The notes: a model not told the origin generated them from the sequence alone. A stretch of DNA of 64,000 bases from Pseudomonas sp. W4I3 (GCF_030816195.1 NZ_JAUSXS010000001.1:3433501-3497500); one strand, 5' to 3'; shown: positions 42,032-52,329, counted from the stretch's first letter. Translations and numbers: made by a program.

Positions 42032-42871
42032 ATGATCAAGAAATGCTTGTTCCCAGCAGCCGGTTACGGCACTCGCTTCCTGCCAGCGACCAAAGCCATG
42101 CCCAAAGAGATGCTGCCGGTGGTGAACAAGCCACTGATTCAGTACGGCGTCGAAGAGGCACTGGATGCCGGCTTGAATGAAATTTCCATCGTGACCGGCC
42201 GTGGCAAGCGCGCGCTGGAAGACCACTTCGACATCAGCTACGAGCTGGAAAACCAGATCAAGGGCACCGACAAGGAAAAATACCTGGTCGGCATTCGCAA
42301 GCTGCTGGACGAATGCTCGTTCTCCTACACCCGTCAGACCCAGATGAAAGGCCTCGGCCACGCCATCCTGACCGGTCGCCCGCTGATCGGTGACGAACCG
42401 TTCGCCGTGGTACTGGCCGATGACCTGTGCGTGAACCTGGAAGGCGACGGTGTGCTGACCCAGATGGTCAAGCTCTACCAGAAATACCGCTGCACCATCG
42501 TCGCGGTGATGGAGGTCAACCCGGCCGAAACCAACAAGTACGGCGTGATCGCCGGTGACGACATTGGTGATGGCCTGATCCGCGTGCGCGACATGGTTGA
42601 GAAGCCTGCACCGGAAGATGCACCGTCGAATCTGGCGATCATCGGCCGTTACATCCTGACCCCGGACATCTTCAAGCTGATCGAAGAAACCGAACCAGGC
42701 AAAGGCGGCGAAATCCAGATCACCGACGCCTTGCTCAAGCAAGCCAAAGACGGTTGCGTGATTGCCTACAAGTTCAAAGGCCAGCGTTTCGACTGTGGTG
42801 GCGCTGAAGGCTATATCGAAGCGACCAACTTCTGCTATGAGCACTTCTACAAGACCGGCAAGGCTTACTGA
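42032..42871 (+). CDS. galU: UTP-glucose-1-phosphate uridylyltransferase
   Basis: 279 residues. The nucleotidyl-transferase motif PAAGYGTRFLPATKAMPKEMLPVVNKPLIQYGVEEA opens it, followed by GLGHAILTGRPLIGDEPFAVVLADDL and EKPAPEDAPSNLAIIGRYILTPDIF. It makes UDP-glucose for LPS, exopolysaccharide and glucans. AAGGA upstream of ATG 42032; a hairpin at 42899-42922 ends the transcript. Confidence 0.97.
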   Translation: MIKKCLFPAAGYGTRFLPATKAMPKEMLPVVNKPLIQYGVEEALDAGLNEISIVTGRGKRALEDHFDISYELENQIKGTDKEKYLVGIRKLLDECSFSYTRQTQMKGLGHAILTGRPLIGDEPFAVVLADDLCVNLEGDGVLTQMVKLYQKYRCTIVAVMEVNPAETNKYGVIAGDDIGDGLIRVRDMVEKPAPEDAPSNLAIIGRYILTPDIFKLIEETEPGKGGEIQITDALLKQAKDGCVIAYKFKGQRFDCGGAEGYIEATNFCYEHFYKTGKAY

Positions 42872-42898
42872 TTCATTCTTGCCCATCTGTTTCAAGCG

Positions 42899-42922
42899 AA
42901 AGCCACCTTCGGGTGGCTTTTT
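42899..42922 (+). terminator. galU terminator
   Basis: GCCACC/GGTGGC hairpin with a tight TTCG loop and a T-run (TTTTT), 27 bp after the galU stop. Confidence 0.8.
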
Positions 42923-42976
42923 CGTTTTTCAGCCCCATGTAAGTCGGTATGCTGGTGTCCTGCCGAGGAGAGTGAA

Positions 42977-44335
42977 ATGGCCTACGATTTTGACCTGTAT
43001 GTAATTGGCGCCGGTTCTGGCGGTGTTCGCGCGGCGCGCTTTGCCGCGGGCTTTGGCGCCAAGGTGGCCGTGGCGGAAAGCCGCTACCTGGGCGGTACCT
43101 GTGTGAACGTAGGCTGCGTGCCGAAGAAGTTGCTGGTGTACGGCGCGCATTTTGCCGAAGACTTCGAGCAGGCCAGCGGTTTTGGCTGGTCGTTGGGCGA
43201 GGCGAACTTTGACTGGGCGACCCTGATCGCCAACAAAGACCGTGAGATCAACCGCCTCAATGGCATCTACCGCAACCTGCTGGTCAACAGCGGCGTGACC
43301 CTGCACGAAGGGCATGCGCGCCTGGTGGATCCTCATCAGGTAGAAATCAACGGCGAGCGCTTTACCGCCAAACATATCCTGATCGCCACTGGCGGCTGGC
43401 CGCAGATCCCCGAAATTCCAGGGCGCGAGCACGCCATCGGCTCAAACGAGGCGTTCTTTCTTAAAGAGCTGCCCAAGCGCGTGCTGGTGGTGGGCGGTGG
43501 TTACATTGCCGTTGAGTTCGCGGGTATTTTCCATGGCTTGGGCGCGCAAACCTCGTTGCTGTATCGCGGCGACCTGTTCCTGCGCGGGTTCGATGGCGCG
43601 GTGCGCAAGCATTTGCAGGAAGAGCTGACCAAGCGCGGCCTGGACCTGCAGTTCAACGCCGATATCGAGCGCATCGACAAGCAGGCCGATGGCAGCCTCA
43701 AGGCCACCTTGAAGGATGGTCGCGTGCTGGAAACCGATTGTGTGTTCTACGCCACTGGCCGTCGTCCGATGCTGGACAACCTTGGGCTGGAAAACACCGG
43801 CGTCACCCTGGATGAGCGTGGTTTTGTCAGCGTTGACGATCTGTACCAGACCGCCGAGCCGTCGATCCTGGCCATCGGTGATGTGATCGGTCGCGTGCAA
43901 TTGACTCCGGTCGCCCTGGCCGAAGGCATGGCGGTGGCGCGTCGTCTGTTCAAGCCCGAGCACTACCGCCCCGTGGATTACGCAATGATCCCGACCGCAG
44001 TGTTCAGCCTGCCCAATATCGGCACGGTCGGCCTCACGGAAGAGGAGGCGAAGAAGAATGGCCATAAGGTACAGATCTTCGAAAGCCGTTTCCGCCCGAT
44101 GAAGCTGACCCTGACGGACTGCCAGGAAAAGACGCTGATGAAGTTGGTGGTCGACGCCGACTCCGACAAAGTGCTGGGCTGCCACATGGTCGGGCCCGAT
44201 GCCGGTGAAATCGTGCAGGGCCTGGCGATCGCGCTCAAGGCTGGCGCGACCAAGCAGCATTTCGATGAGACCATCGGCGTGCATCCGACGGCGGCGGAAG
44301 AGTTCGTCACCATGCGCACGCCTGTGTCGAGCTGA
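42977..44335 (+). CDS. gor: Glutathione-disulfide reductase
   Basis: 452 residues. FAD motif [21 protein letters not shown] (residues about 11-31) with the redox pair in [25 protein letters not shown] motif [19 protein letters not shown], and the catalytic C-terminal [12 protein letters not shown]. It keeps glutathione reduced with NADPH in the cytosol. GAGGAG lies upstream of ATG 42977. Convergent with the KfrA-like gene, whose stop is adjacent. Confidence 0.97.
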   Translation: MAYDFDLYVIGAGSGGVRAARFAAGFGAKVAVAESRYLGGTCVNVGCVPKKLLVYGAHFAEDFEQASGFGWSLGEANFDWATLIANKDREINRLNGIYRNLLVNSGVTLHEGHARLVDPHQVEINGERFTAKHILIATGGWPQIPEIPGREHAIGSNEAFFLKELPKRVLVVGGGYIAVEFAGIFHGLGAQTSLLYRGDLFLRGFDGAVRKHLQEELTKRGLDLQFNADIERIDKQADGSLKATLKDGRVLETDCVFYATGRRPMLDNLGLENTGVTLDERGFVSVDDLYQTAEPSILAIGDVIGRVQLTPVALAEGMAVARRLFKPEHYRPVDYAMIPTAVFSLPNIGTVGLTEEEAKKNGHKVQIFESRFRPMKLTLTDCQEKTLMKLVVDADSDKVLGCHMVGPDAGEIVQGLAIALKAGATKQHFDETIGVHPTAAEEFVTMRTPVSS

Positions 44336-45343
44336 TCAGGTTTCGAGCGTTGCCTCTGGCGCCGTTGCAACGACGGCGGCCAGACGCAGCGCTTCAATCT
44401 GGGCCTGGGCCTTGATCAGGTCCAGTTCCAGCGCCTTATTGGCCTGTTGATGTTCAGCCAGCGCCGCCTGGCGTGACTGGCTTTCCAGCAGCGCCACCCG
44501 CAAGCGTTCCTGCAGCAGCGTGCGCTCGCTGTCGACCTGGCTGATCTTCTGATTCAACTCGATGCGCAAGGCCTGGTCTTTGCGCACCTGCTCCTGCAGA
44601 GCGTTCAGCTCCTTCGCTGTTACCCGATGCTCAATCAACAAGCGCTCGTTGTCTCGATGCAGCTGGGTAATTTCATCCTGACGAACCAGTGCGCTCTGTT
44701 GGGCCTGGCGCAACTCCGCCTGTACCTGCTGCAGCTGGCCTTCATGGCGGCGCTGTTCCTGCTCGCGCTGATCCTTGACGGCGTTGCGGTAGTGCTCAAG
44801 CGCATCGCGGGCGTGGAGGTGCTTGTCTTCCAGGGAGCGTATCTGCTCGTCCTTGTCGCTGATCCGCAGTTCGTAATCGCTGCACGCCTGGCTTAGCCCG
44901 GCATTGCGCGTTTGTTCGGTCTGCAGGCTGCTGCTGGCGGTTTGCAGGGCGGCGCTTTCCTCGGCGAGGGCGCTGGCCTGGATATCGAACTGCTGCTGCA
45001 ACAGGTCATGGGTTTCCTGCAGTGCTTGAAGCTGAGTGAGCAGGGCGCTTTTCTGCTGCTCGAACTGCGCCAGGGCAAGGTCAATGGGCTCCTGGGCTTT
45101 CTCTTTCAGGCGCTGTGCAAGCCGTGCCACCAATTCTCCCAGCTCATCATCGATAGGCGCTTCAGTGATGGTTTGCCGGGTTTCGCTTTCATCCAGCTCC
45201 TTTAGATAGCGATGAATGGTGGTTTTCGAGCCGGTATTGCCCATCTCGATGCGTACGGCGTCGATGCTGGGGTTTTCGCCACGGGCGAGGATCGCCAGGC
45301 GTGCCGTCTGAACTACTGCCTTATTTATGCCACCGCGAGCCAT
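44336..45343 (-). CDS. KfrA-like DNA-binding coiled-coil protein
   Basis: 335 residues. The N-terminal 60 residues carry the KfrA DNA-binding domain (INKAVVQTARLAILARGENP then GSKTTIHRYLKELDES helix-turn-helix). From about residue 85 to 320 it is an almost unbroken coiled coil (Gln/Glu/Leu rich), as in plasmid KfrA proteins, which are autoregulators and may act as partition filaments. On a chromosome it is unusual. It is divergent from a tyrosine recombinase with a palindrome-rich intergenic region, suggesting it controls both. Confidence 0.85.
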   Translation of the reverse strand: MARGGINKAVVQTARLAILARGENPSIDAVRIEMGNTGSKTTIHRYLKELDESETRQTITEAPIDDELGELVARLAQRLKEKAQEPIDLALAQFEQQKSALLTQLQALQETHDLLQQQFDIQASALAEESAALQTASSSLQTEQTRNAGLSQACSDYELRISDKDEQIRSLEDKHLHARDALEHYRNAVKDQREQEQRRHEGQLQQVQAELRQAQQSALVRQDEITQLHRDNERLLIEHRVTAKELNALQEQVRKDQALRIELNQKISQVDSERTLLQERLRVALLESQSRQAALAEHQQANKALELDLIKAQAQIEALRLAAVVATAPEATLET

Positions 45344-45371
45344 GAGGTCTCCGTCGATTTAGTACTGTGGT

Positions 45372-45457
45372 ACGTATTATGTATTTACATACTGTATCAC
45401 GTCGGTAATTTCGTTTGAATTCATTATTTAACAGATGGGATATTGGCGTATTATCCC
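45372..45457. promoter_or_regulatory. Palindromes between KfrA-like and recombinase genes
   Basis: A perfect 14-bp palindrome TATGTA-TT-TACATA (45378-45391) lies inside wider imperfect arms (GTGGTAC...GTATCAC). A second inverted repeat, GGGATA/TATCCC, spans 45437-45457. The first is a good candidate KfrA operator and the second lies nearer the recombinase start (45515). Confidence 0.5.
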
Positions 45458-45514
45458 GTGTCATAAGCGTTTTTTACGTCGAAACAGGCGTGCGCAGTAC
45501 GAATAGGCCCTGTC

Positions 45515-46447
45515 ATGAGTGATCTTGATCGTTACCTCAACGCCGCCACCCGCGATAACACGCGCCGTAGCTACCGCGCGGCCATCGAGCACTTCGAAGT
45601 CAGTTGGGGTGGGTTCTTGCCGGCAACGAGCGATAGCGTGGCGCGCTATCTGGTCGCCCATGCGGGCGTGCTGGCCGTGAACACCTTGAAGGTGCGTCTC
45701 TCTGCCTTGGCGCAGTGGCACATCAGCCAGGGGTTTGCCGACCCGACCAAGGCACCGGTGGTGCGCAAGGTCCTCAAGGGCATTCGCGCCGTGCACCCGG
45801 CACGGGAGCGCCAAGCCGAGCCACTGCAGCTCCAGCATCTGGAGCAGGTGGTCGCATCGCTTGCGGATGAAGCCAGGCAAGCCGCCGAAAACCAGGATCG
45901 GCCAGGATTGCTGCGCGCCAAGCGTGACACTGCGCTGATCCTGCTGGGGTTCTGGCGTGGCTTTCGTAGCGATGAGCTGTGTCGTTTGAGCATCGAGCAT
46001 GTCCAGGCAGTGCCGGGTGCTGGCATCAGCCTGTACTTGCCGCGCAGCAAGAGTGACCGCGACAACCTCGGCAAGACCTACCAGACTCCCGCGCTGCTGC
46101 GCCTGTGCCCGGTACAGGCCTACAGCGAATGGCTCAGTGCTTCGGCACTGGTGCGCGGCCCGGTGTTCCGCGGGATCGACCGCTGGGGCAACCTGGGGGA
46201 GGAGGGGCTGCACCCCAACAGTGTGATTCCGTTATTGCGCCAGGCACTTGAACGCGCGGGCATCCCCGCTGAGCAGTACACCAGTCACTCCCTGCGTCGC
46301 GGCTTTGCGACCTGGGCCCATCGCAGCGGCTGGGACTTGAAGTCGTTGATGAGTTACGTCGGTTGGAGCGACATGAAATCGGCCATGCGCTATGTTGAAG
46401 CGACGCCCTTTCTCGGCATGACCCTGGCGACCCAACCGCTGTTATGA
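45515..46447 (+). CDS. Tyrosine recombinase/integrase
   Basis: 310 residues with an N-terminal SAM-like core-binding domain (NTRRSYRAAIEHFEVSW, TLKVRLSALAQWH) and a C-terminal catalytic domain. Catalytic residues: Arg in WRGFRSDELCRL (about 152), HxxR in SHSLRRGFATW (about 264), the His/Trp position YVGWSD, and Tyr in SAMRYVEA (about 292). It is a full-length, intact enzyme. There are no phage, transposon or att sequences around it, so its recombination target is unknown. Divergent from the KfrA-like gene. Confidence 0.88.
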   Translation: MSDLDRYLNAATRDNTRRSYRAAIEHFEVSWGGFLPATSDSVARYLVAHAGVLAVNTLKVRLSALAQWHISQGFADPTKAPVVRKVLKGIRAVHPARERQAEPLQLQHLEQVVASLADEARQAAENQDRPGLLRAKRDTALILLGFWRGFRSDELCRLSIEHVQAVPGAGISLYLPRSKSDRDNLGKTYQTPALLRLCPVQAYSEWLSASALVRGPVFRGIDRWGNLGEEGLHPNSVIPLLRQALERAGIPAEQYTSHSLRRGFATWAHRSGWDLKSLMSYVGWSDMKSAMRYVEATPFLGMTLATQPLL

Positions 46448-46474
46448 GATTTCTTCTATTAATAACGTCACTTG

Positions 46475-46511
46475 ATAGGGAAAACCAATCGTCAGCATCA
46501 GGTTTGCCAAT
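46475..46511 (+). promoter_or_regulatory. OxyR box upstream of ahpC
   Basis: ATAG-N7-CAAT-N7-ATCA-N7-CAAT: four tetrads at 46475, 46486, 46497 and 46508 with exact 7-bp gaps, the spacing of the OxyR consensus ATAG-N7-CTAT-N7-ATAG-N7-CTAT. It lies 70 bp before ahpC, as expected for peroxide induction. Confidence 0.65.
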
Positions 46512-46580
46512 GAGCCATCGCCGGGAAGAATGGGTAGGATTCATCTCATCAACTTCTTAACCCCTGACGGAGAGTCAACG

Positions 46581-47144
46581 ATGCCTATCATCAACAGCCA
46601 AGTAAAACCGTTTAAAGCCACCGCTTTCAAAAACGGCAGCTTCGTCGATGTGACCGACGCTGACCTGAAAGGCAAGTGGTCGGTAGTGTTCTTCTACCCA
46701 GCTGACTTCACCTTCGTGTGCCCAACCGAACTGGAAGACCTGGCTGACAACTACGCCGAATTCCAGAAACTGGGCGTCGAAATCTACAGCGTTTCCACCG
46801 ACACCCACTTTGCCCACGCTGCCTGGCACAACACGTCGCCAGCCATCGGCAAGATCCAGTACACCATGATCGGCGACCCAACCCTGACCATCTCCCGCAA
46901 CTTCGACGTACTGATCGAAGAAGCTGGCCTGGCAGACCGCGGTACGTTCGTAATCAACCCGGAAGGTCAGATCAAGATTGTTGAACTGAACGACGGCGGT
47001 GTTGGCCGTGACGCTTCCGAGCTGCTGCGCAAGATCAAGGCTGCCCAGTACGTTGCTGCCCACCCAGGCGAAGTGTGCCCAGCCAAGTGGAAAGAAGGCG
47101 AGGCCACTCTGGCTCCGTCCCTGGACCTGGTCGGCAAGATCTAA
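46581..47144 (+). CDS. ahpC: Alkyl hydroperoxide reductase subunit C (peroxiredoxin)
   Basis: 187 residues, typical 2-Cys peroxiredoxin. Peroxidatic Cys is in [14 protein letters not shown] (about 47) and resolving Cys in [13 protein letters not shown] (about 166), with the C-terminal ...DLVGKI of AhpC. It reduces organic and hydrogen peroxides with AhpF. ATG 46581 is preceded by GGAGAG. An OxyR-like box is upstream and a terminator separates it from ahpF. Confidence 0.97.
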   Translation: MPIINSQVKPFKATAFKNGSFVDVTDADLKGKWSVVFFYPADFTFVCPTELEDLADNYAEFQKLGVEIYSVSTDTHFAHAAWHNTSPAIGKIQYTMIGDPTLTISRNFDVLIEEAGLADRGTFVINPEGQIKIVELNDGGVGRDASELLRKIKAAQYVAAHPGEVCPAKWKEGEATLAPSLDLVGKI

Positions 47145-47205
47145 GTCTGTGAAGTCGCAAGGGCGGGTATCCGCACCTACTCAGTAAGCTGCAACCGCCC
47201 TCAAA

Positions 47206-47239
47206 AACGCCCGGGCGAGATTCGCTCGGGCGTTTTTTT
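47206..47239 (+). terminator. ahpC terminator
   Basis: ACGCCCG...CGGGCGT hairpin followed by seven T. It probably limits read-through into ahpF, which would explain more AhpC than AhpF. Confidence 0.75.
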
Positions 47240-47267
47240 ATACCCGCAATTATAGGAAATCGCCCGT

Positions 47268-48833
47268 ATGTTGGACGCCAATCTTAAAGCTCAGTTGAAA
47301 TCTTACCTGGAGCGGGTCACCCAGCCGATCGAGATCGTTGCCTCCCTCGACGACGGTGCGAAATCCCAGGAAATGCTCGCTCTTTTGCAAGACGTAACCA
47401 GCCTCACCACGCTGATTACCCTGAACACCGATGGCAACGATGCGCGCAAGCCGTCGTTCTCCATCAATCGCCCGGGTGCCGATATCAGCCTGCGTTTCGC
47501 CGGTATCCCCATGGGGCATGAATTCACTTCGCTGGTGTTGGCCCTGCTGCAAGTCGGTGGCCACCCGTCGAAGGCCAGTGTCGAAGTGATTGAGCAAATC
47601 CGTGCCTTGAAAGGCGAGTTCAGCTTCGAAACCTACTTCTCGCTGTCGTGCCAGAACTGCCCGGACGTGGTCCAGGCGCTGAACCTGATGGCGGTGCTTA
47701 ACCCCAATGTCCGCCATGTGGCCATCGACGGTGCGCTGTTCCAGGCCGAAGTCGATGAGCGTCAGATCATGGCGGTGCCCAGTGTCTACCTCAACGGTGT
47801 GAACTTCGGTCAGGGCCGCATGGGCCTGGAAGAAATCCTCGCCAAGCTCGACACCAGCGGTATCGAAAAAGCCGCTGAGAAAATCAGTGCCAAGGACGCC
47901 TTTGATGTACTGGTTGTCGGCGGTGGTCCGGCGGGTTCATCGGCTGCAATCTACGCTGCGCGCAAAGGCATCCGTACCGGTGTGGCCGCTGAGCGTTTTG
48001 GTGGTCAGGTTCTGGATACCATGTCCATCGAGAACTTTATCTCGGTGCAGGAGACCGAAGGCCCGAAACTGGCCAGCGCCCTGGAAGCCCACGTGCGTCA
48101 GTACGACGTGGATATCATGAACCTGCAGCGTGCCAGTAGCCTGGTGCCGGCCAAAAATGCCGGTGACTTGCACGAAATTCGTTTCGAAAGTGGCGCGACC
48201 CTCAAGTCCAAGACCGTGATTCTGGCGACCGGTGCGCGCTGGCGCGAAATGGGTGTGCCAGGCGAGCAGGAATACAAGGCCAAGGGCGTATGCTTCTGCC
48301 CACACTGCGATGGCCCGCTGTTCAAGGGCAAGCGTGTGGCGGTGATCGGTGGCGGTAACTCCGGCGTCGAAGCAGCCATCGACCTGGCCGGCATCGTCAG
48401 CCACGTGACTCTGCTGGAGTTCGACAGCAAGCTGCGCGCCGACGCTGTGTTGCAGCGCAAGCTCTATAGCCTGCCGAACGTTGATGTGATCACCAGTGCG
48501 TTGACCAGTGAAGTCAAAGGCGATGGCCAGAAAGTCACCGGCTTGGCGTACAAGGATCGCGACAGTGGCGAGTTCAAGACCGTCGACCTGGAAGGCATCT
48601 TCGTGCAGATCGGTTTGCTGCCTAACACCGACTGGCTCAAAGGCACCGTGGAACTGACGCCGCGCGGCGAGATCATCGTTGATGCACGCGGCGAAACCTC
48701 ACTGCCAGGCGTGTTTGCCGCAGGTGACGTGACGACCGTGCCGTACAAGCAGATCGTCATCGCAGTAGGCGAGGGCGCCAAAGCTTCCTTGAGTGCCTTC
48801 GACCACTTGATCCGCACTTCCGCGCCGGCGTAA
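47268..48833 (+). CDS. ahpF: Alkyl hydroperoxide reductase subunit F
   Basis: 521 residues. N-terminal tandem thioredoxin-like fold with CxxC in [14 protein letters not shown] (about 126-132), FAD motif [25 protein letters not shown] (about 213), NADH motif [18 protein letters not shown], and the active disulfide CPHCDGP (about 345). It transfers electrons from NADH to AhpC. Ends in a strong terminator. Confidence 0.97.
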   Translation: MLDANLKAQLKSYLERVTQPIEIVASLDDGAKSQEMLALLQDVTSLTTLITLNTDGNDARKPSFSINRPGADISLRFAGIPMGHEFTSLVLALLQVGGHPSKASVEVIEQIRALKGEFSFETYFSLSCQNCPDVVQALNLMAVLNPNVRHVAIDGALFQAEVDERQIMAVPSVYLNGVNFGQGRMGLEEILAKLDTSGIEKAAEKISAKDAFDVLVVGGGPAGSSAAIYAARKGIRTGVAAERFGGQVLDTMSIENFISVQETEGPKLASALEAHVRQYDVDIMNLQRASSLVPAKNAGDLHEIRFESGATLKSKTVILATGARWREMGVPGEQEYKAKGVCFCPHCDGPLFKGKRVAVIGGGNSGVEAAIDLAGIVSHVTLLEFDSKLRADAVLQRKLYSLPNVDVITSALTSEVKGDGQKVTGLAYKDRDSGEFKTVDLEGIFVQIGLLPNTDWLKGTVELTPRGEIIVDARGETSLPGVFAAGDVTTVPYKQIVIAVGEGAKASLSAFDHLIRTSAPA

Positions 48834-48850
48834 AACCCAGCGCGCAAATG

Positions 48851-48882
48851 AAAAACCCCATGAGTGATCATGGGGTTTTTTT
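48851..48882. terminator. Bidirectional terminator
   Basis: AAAAACCCCATGA and TCATGGGGTTTTT arms around GTGA with T-runs on both strands, shared by ahpF and the convergent gloA. Confidence 0.85.
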
Positions 48883-48885
48883 GTT

Positions 48886-49407
48886 TTACAGCGGTGCCGG
48901 CTGAATGATCTCAACCCAGTACGCGTCCGGGTCTTTGATGAAGGCCAGGCTTTTCATACGACCGTCGCTCAGGCGCTTCTGGAAATCGCAGCCCAGCGCC
49001 TCGAAACGTTCACATGCCGCGACGATATCCGGCACCGAGATGCAGATATGGCCAAAGCCGCGCGGGTCGGTGTTGCCGTTGTGGTAGGCGAAGTCGGCAT
49101 CGTTTTCGGTGCCGTGGTTGTGAGTCAGTTCCAGAATGCCTGGGATCGACTTCATCCACTGGGTGCGCTCGGCAGCGTCAGCCGGGATCTGGGACTTGTC
49201 CACCAGGGCCAGGAAATACAGGCTGAATTCAGCTTCCGGGAAGTCGCGTTTTTCAACCAAGGAAAAACCCAGTACGCGGGTGTAGAAATCCAGCGACTTG
49301 GTGATGTCCTTGACCCGCAGCATGGTGTGGTTGAACACGAAGTTCGCGGTGGCAGTATCAGGTTGGGCAGTGACGCCGGGGAAGGTGTTCAGTTCGTGCA
49401 GGCTCAT
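48886..49407 (-). CDS. gloA: Lactoylglutathione lyase (glyoxalase I)
   Basis: 173 residues. Metal ligands are His in [14 protein letters not shown], Glu in [10 protein letters not shown], His in [11 protein letters not shown], and Glu in [11 protein letters not shown]. It converts methylglyoxal-glutathione hemithioacetal to lactoylglutathione. ATG 49407 begins the conserved region; the frame continues upstream without conservation. Confidence 0.95.
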   Translation of the reverse strand: MSLHELNTFPGVTAQPDTATANFVFNHTMLRVKDITKSLDFYTRVLGFSLVEKRDFPEAEFSLYFLALVDKSQIPADAAERTQWMKSIPGILELTHNHGTENDADFAYHNGNTDPRGFGHICISVPDIVAACERFEALGCDFQKRLSDGRMKSLAFIKDPDAYWVEIIQPAPL

Positions 49408-49584
49408 GGGCCCTCCAGAAAAAATGGGGCAAAGCGGTCCCTTGGCTTGCGGCAAGCATCCGTGCAGCCGAGCCATGATACGCAAGGCCTGGCGGTCGCG
49501 CCAAATGAAAAAGCTGACGCGGCCCTTGCGAGCTGTGGGCTCGGGCCGCAAACTTTGGGGCTGGAACCTTGGATGCTTTTTGCA

Positions 49585-50121
49585 ATGAGCAAGTTTCGTA
49601 AACCGCTGTTGACTACGTTGTGCCTGGTGTTGGGCAGCCCGTTTGTGCTGGCCGCCGACCCGCAGATTCATTGGCCCAGTGGCTGGCAGGTCGAGGAGGT
49701 GGAGCCCGACGGCAATACGTCCGGCAAACCGCAAACGGTGTCGCGCCAGCGCGCCATCAAAAATGATGAAAACGGCAAGACATTGATGGTGATGGAGTTG
49801 ACCGGTACACCCATCGAGGCTGGGCACAACGTCAATCTTCAAGGCGTTTTGCTGGAAATGCGTAAATCCATTCAGAAAGATTTTGCCCAAGGCGGTTATC
49901 AAAGTGTATGCACCAAAATGCACACCGCCAGATTGAGCCGCTTGGACGCGCTGGAAACTACTTGTGTGATTACCGAGAACGGCCGACATGTGCTATCGCA
50001 GACACTAGTGGGGGCGGTAGATACCGATAAAGCCTACGTGTTTTCATATGCGGGCCAGGCGCAAGCGTACGAGGCCAGCCAGGATGAAGTGAGTACGGTG
50101 CGCGACAGCCTCGAACTTTGA
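49585..50121 (+). CDS. Exported small protein (DUF4946-like)
   Basis: 178 residues with a signal peptide ([21 protein letters not shown]). The mature part begins [20 protein letters not shown] and has two Cys (SVCTKM, ETTCVIT), likely a disulfide. It resembles the DUF4946-type small exported proteins of Pseudomonas, a low-certainty memory match. ATG 49585 is chosen; ATG 49573 is also possible. Confidence 0.55.
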   Translation: MSKFRKPLLTTLCLVLGSPFVLAADPQIHWPSGWQVEEVEPDGNTSGKPQTVSRQRAIKNDENGKTLMVMELTGTPIEAGHNVNLQGVLLEMRKSIQKDFAQGGYQSVCTKMHTARLSRLDALETTCVITENGRHVLSQTLVGAVDTDKAYVFSYAGQAQAYEASQDEVSTVRDSLEL

Positions 50122-50182
50122 ATCGGCCATGCGAACAAATGTGAACTTTAATTTAAGTTCGTTTGTGAACCTTTAAACGAAA

Positions 50183-50206
50183 AAAGCCCCGCTTAAGCGA
50201 GGCTTT
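50183..50206. terminator. Terminator between convergent genes
   Basis: AAAGCC..GCTTAAGC..GGCTTT hairpin after the exported-protein gene, flanked by A-run on the left, serving the MvaT-family gene on the minus strand. Confidence 0.65.
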
Positions 50207-50223
50207 CTGTTAGTGCATGTAAA

Positions 50224-50589
50224 TCAACCGCGAAGCCAGGAATCTACAGTGGCTGCGCCGTGCTCTTCTTTCCAGGCTTTCAGGCCGCGGTGGTTGCCGC
50301 CTTTGGTCTCGATCAGCTCGCCGGTGTGCGGGTTCTGGTAGACCTTGACCACGCGTGCGCGGCGCTGTTTCGGCGCGGTGGTGGCTGCGGCAGCCGATTT
50401 TCCCGGGTTTGGATCAAGGATGGAAATCACATCGCGCAGGCTTTTGTCATAGCTGCCCATCAGCTTTTTAAGTTTTTCTTCAAATTCAATTTCTTTCTTC
50501 AAGCCGGCGTCGTTTTTCAGGGATTCCAGCTGGGCAAGCTGCTCTTGAAGGGCTTTTTCTGCTGCGCGAAATTCGGCGAGTCTGGACAA
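50224..50589 (-). CDS. mvaT: MvaT-family H-NS-like nucleoid protein
   Basis: 121 residues: N-terminal coiled-coil oligomerisation (SRLAEFRAAEKALQEQLAQLE) and C-terminal AT-hook-like DNA-binding domain with RRARVVKVYQNPHTGELIETKGGNHRGLKAWKEEHG. It silences AT-rich DNA and foreign genes. Pseudomonas has several paralogues (MvaT, MvaU, others), and which one this is cannot be told. Confidence 0.9.
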   Translation of the reverse strand: MSRLAEFRAAEKALQEQLAQLESLKNDAGLKKEIEFEEKLKKLMGSYDKSLRDVISILDPNPGKSAAAATTAPKQRRARVVKVYQNPHTGELIETKGGNHRGLKAWKEEHGAATVDSWLRG

Positions 50590-50787
50590 AATCTGTACTC
50601 CAATAGTGTAGTTAGCTGATATCTACTGCGGAGAAAGCCTTAAACCAAGAGGATTAAGCTAACTCAACGAAAACACCGATCAATGGGTGTATCGCCAGCA
50701 GGAAAAATTGTAGTAGTTAATCCACTTCGAGTAAATCATGTCTTTTGTCTAAATAACATTGTTTCATCTGAGTTCGTCGCGGGTGGT

Positions 50788-52329
50788 TCAATCGTGAGTC
50801 AACGACTTAATGAATTCATCGCCGGGTAAAGGACGGCCGAACAGATAACCCTGCAAGAAGTCCACGCCTTGTGCGACAAGGTAATCACACTGTTGCGCTG
50901 TTTCCACGCCCTCCGCCACGATGCCCAGGTCCAGCTTGGCGGACAGTTCTATGATGCTGTCCAGAATATGCCGCGAAAGCGCATCCGCGCCGATCATGGC
51001 GACGAAGCTTTGGTCGATTTTCAAGTAGTCCACATTGAAGTTGCGCAAGTAACCCAGGCTGGAATGCCCGGTGCCGAAGTCGTCTATCGCGATCATCACG
51101 CCTAACTGGTGGAGTGCCTCGAACAAGCGGCGCGTGATGTCGGTGGGTTCGACCAGCTCACGCTCGGTCAGCTCCAGTACCAGGGTGACCTGGCCGGGCG
51201 GGAAGGCTGCAAGGAACTCCCGGCAGTCGTCCACTAGGTCCAGATTCTGGCAATGCCGCGCGGTGATGTTCACGCCGATATGGAATCCCGGGCTGAAGCG
51301 CTCGGCATGCGGCGCCAATTGCGTGGCGGTCTGGCGCAGCAGGGCGCGAGTCATGGGCACTATCAGCCCGGAATGCTCGGCCAGGGGAATAAACAGATCC
51401 GGCCGTACCAGGCCCTCTTTTGGGTGATTCCAGCGCATCAGCACCTCACAACCGGCCCATTGGCGCGTGTCGCCGCGTACCACCGGTTGGAAATACGGAA
51501 TGAATTCGTTGGCGCCCAGGGCACGTTGCAACTCGTGGGTCGGCGCCGAAGAGCGCTTCTGCAGCCAGTGGGCAAGCATGCCGGCCAGCACACCAAAAAA
51601 CACCACCAGACTGAACACCGCCGGGTAACGCGCCTGCATGTAACGCCAGACCTCACCTTCGGGCATGCCCACGTCGACGCTGTACTGATAGCGGCTGGAC
51701 GCCAGGAAGTGCGCAGCCACGGCAAACGTTGGTGGCGTGCCGGTATGGACCTGGCCATCGCTGCCTAGCCAATTGGGCCCCACGTTGAGAACCAGGAATG
51801 CGTAGCGGCTGATCAGGCGCAAGGCATTGGTGAGGTGGTAGCCGTCAATCGAGGCGAACGCACCGCGATCACCGTCAACCAACCGGTAAACCAGCAATGC
51901 GGTGTCCGGCGTGACGGGGTTGCCGTTCATCAACCACAGACTGCCGTCAACGTAGTCGTCCGGGTTGACCGGCGACTCGTAGCTGCTGCCAAACAATGAA
52001 CTGCAGTAGATGTTCTTCTGCCAGGACAAGGTGGTGGCGCGCACGAACGGCCGGCGGGTCACCTGCTCGCGCAGTGCCAGCTTTGCGGTTTCATCACACG
52101 GCAAGCCAGCCAGCGGTAACAGGGCCTGGGCGGCGAGGGCGGTGTTGTCGAGCATCAAGTCGAACTGACGCACGGCTTCCTGCGCCGTTTGAGCGGTGCT
52201 TTGCTCCAGCGTGCGCTCGGCTTGCCAATACAGAATCACGACCCCCAGTAGAACCGGGAGCAGGCCGCAGGCTGTGCTGAAAAAATAGCGGGCGACTCGG
52301 CTTCGCGGGCCTTTGGAGGTCAGGGGCAT
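50788..52329 (-). CDS. CSS-motif/EAL cyclic-di-GMP phosphodiesterase
   Basis: 513 residues. Two membrane helices (CGLLPVLLGVVILYW and SLVVFFGVLAGMLAHWL) flank a periplasmic CSS domain with Cys-Asp and YCSS near residues 77-106. The C-terminal EAL domain has EVLMRWNHP (EVL for EAL), NITARHCQN, ELTERELVE, the DDFGTGHSSLGYL loop, KIDQSF and EGVET, so all metal and catalytic residues are kept. It degrades c-di-GMP and may sense periplasmic disulfide state. ATG 52329 is preferred because the first helix begins there. Confidence 0.9.
   Translation of the reverse strand: MPLTSKGPRSRVARYFFSTACGLLPVLLGVVILYWQAERTLEQSTAQTAQEAVRQFDLMLDNTALAAQALLPLAGLPCDETAKLALREQVTRRPFVRATTLSWQKNIYCSSLFGSSYESPVNPDDYVDGSLWLMNGNPVTPDTALLVYRLVDGDRGAFASIDGYHLTNALRLISRYAFLVLNVGPNWLGSDGQVHTGTPPTFAVAAHFLASSRYQYSVDVGMPEGEVWRYMQARYPAVFSLVVFFGVLAGMLAHWLQKRSSAPTHELQRALGANEFIPYFQPVVRGDTRQWAGCEVLMRWNHPKEGLVRPDLFIPLAEHSGLIVPMTRALLRQTATQLAPHAERFSPGFHIGVNITARHCQNLDLVDDCREFLAAFPPGQVTLVLELTERELVEPTDITRRLFEALHQLGVMIAIDDFGTGHSSLGYLRNFNVDYLKIDQSFVAMIGADALSRHILDSIIELSAKLDLGIVAEGVETAQQCDYLVAQGVDFLQGYLFGRPLPGDEFIKSLTHD

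Noticed and set aside
41912..42895. Minus-strand frame of 327 codons opposite galU
   Set aside because: galU is unambiguous on the plus strand, so the antisense frame is a codon-bias artefact.
45515..46447. Prophage or integrative element around the tyrosine recombinase
   Set aside because: Neighbours are gor and ahpC, with no phage genes, direct repeats or tRNA near it.
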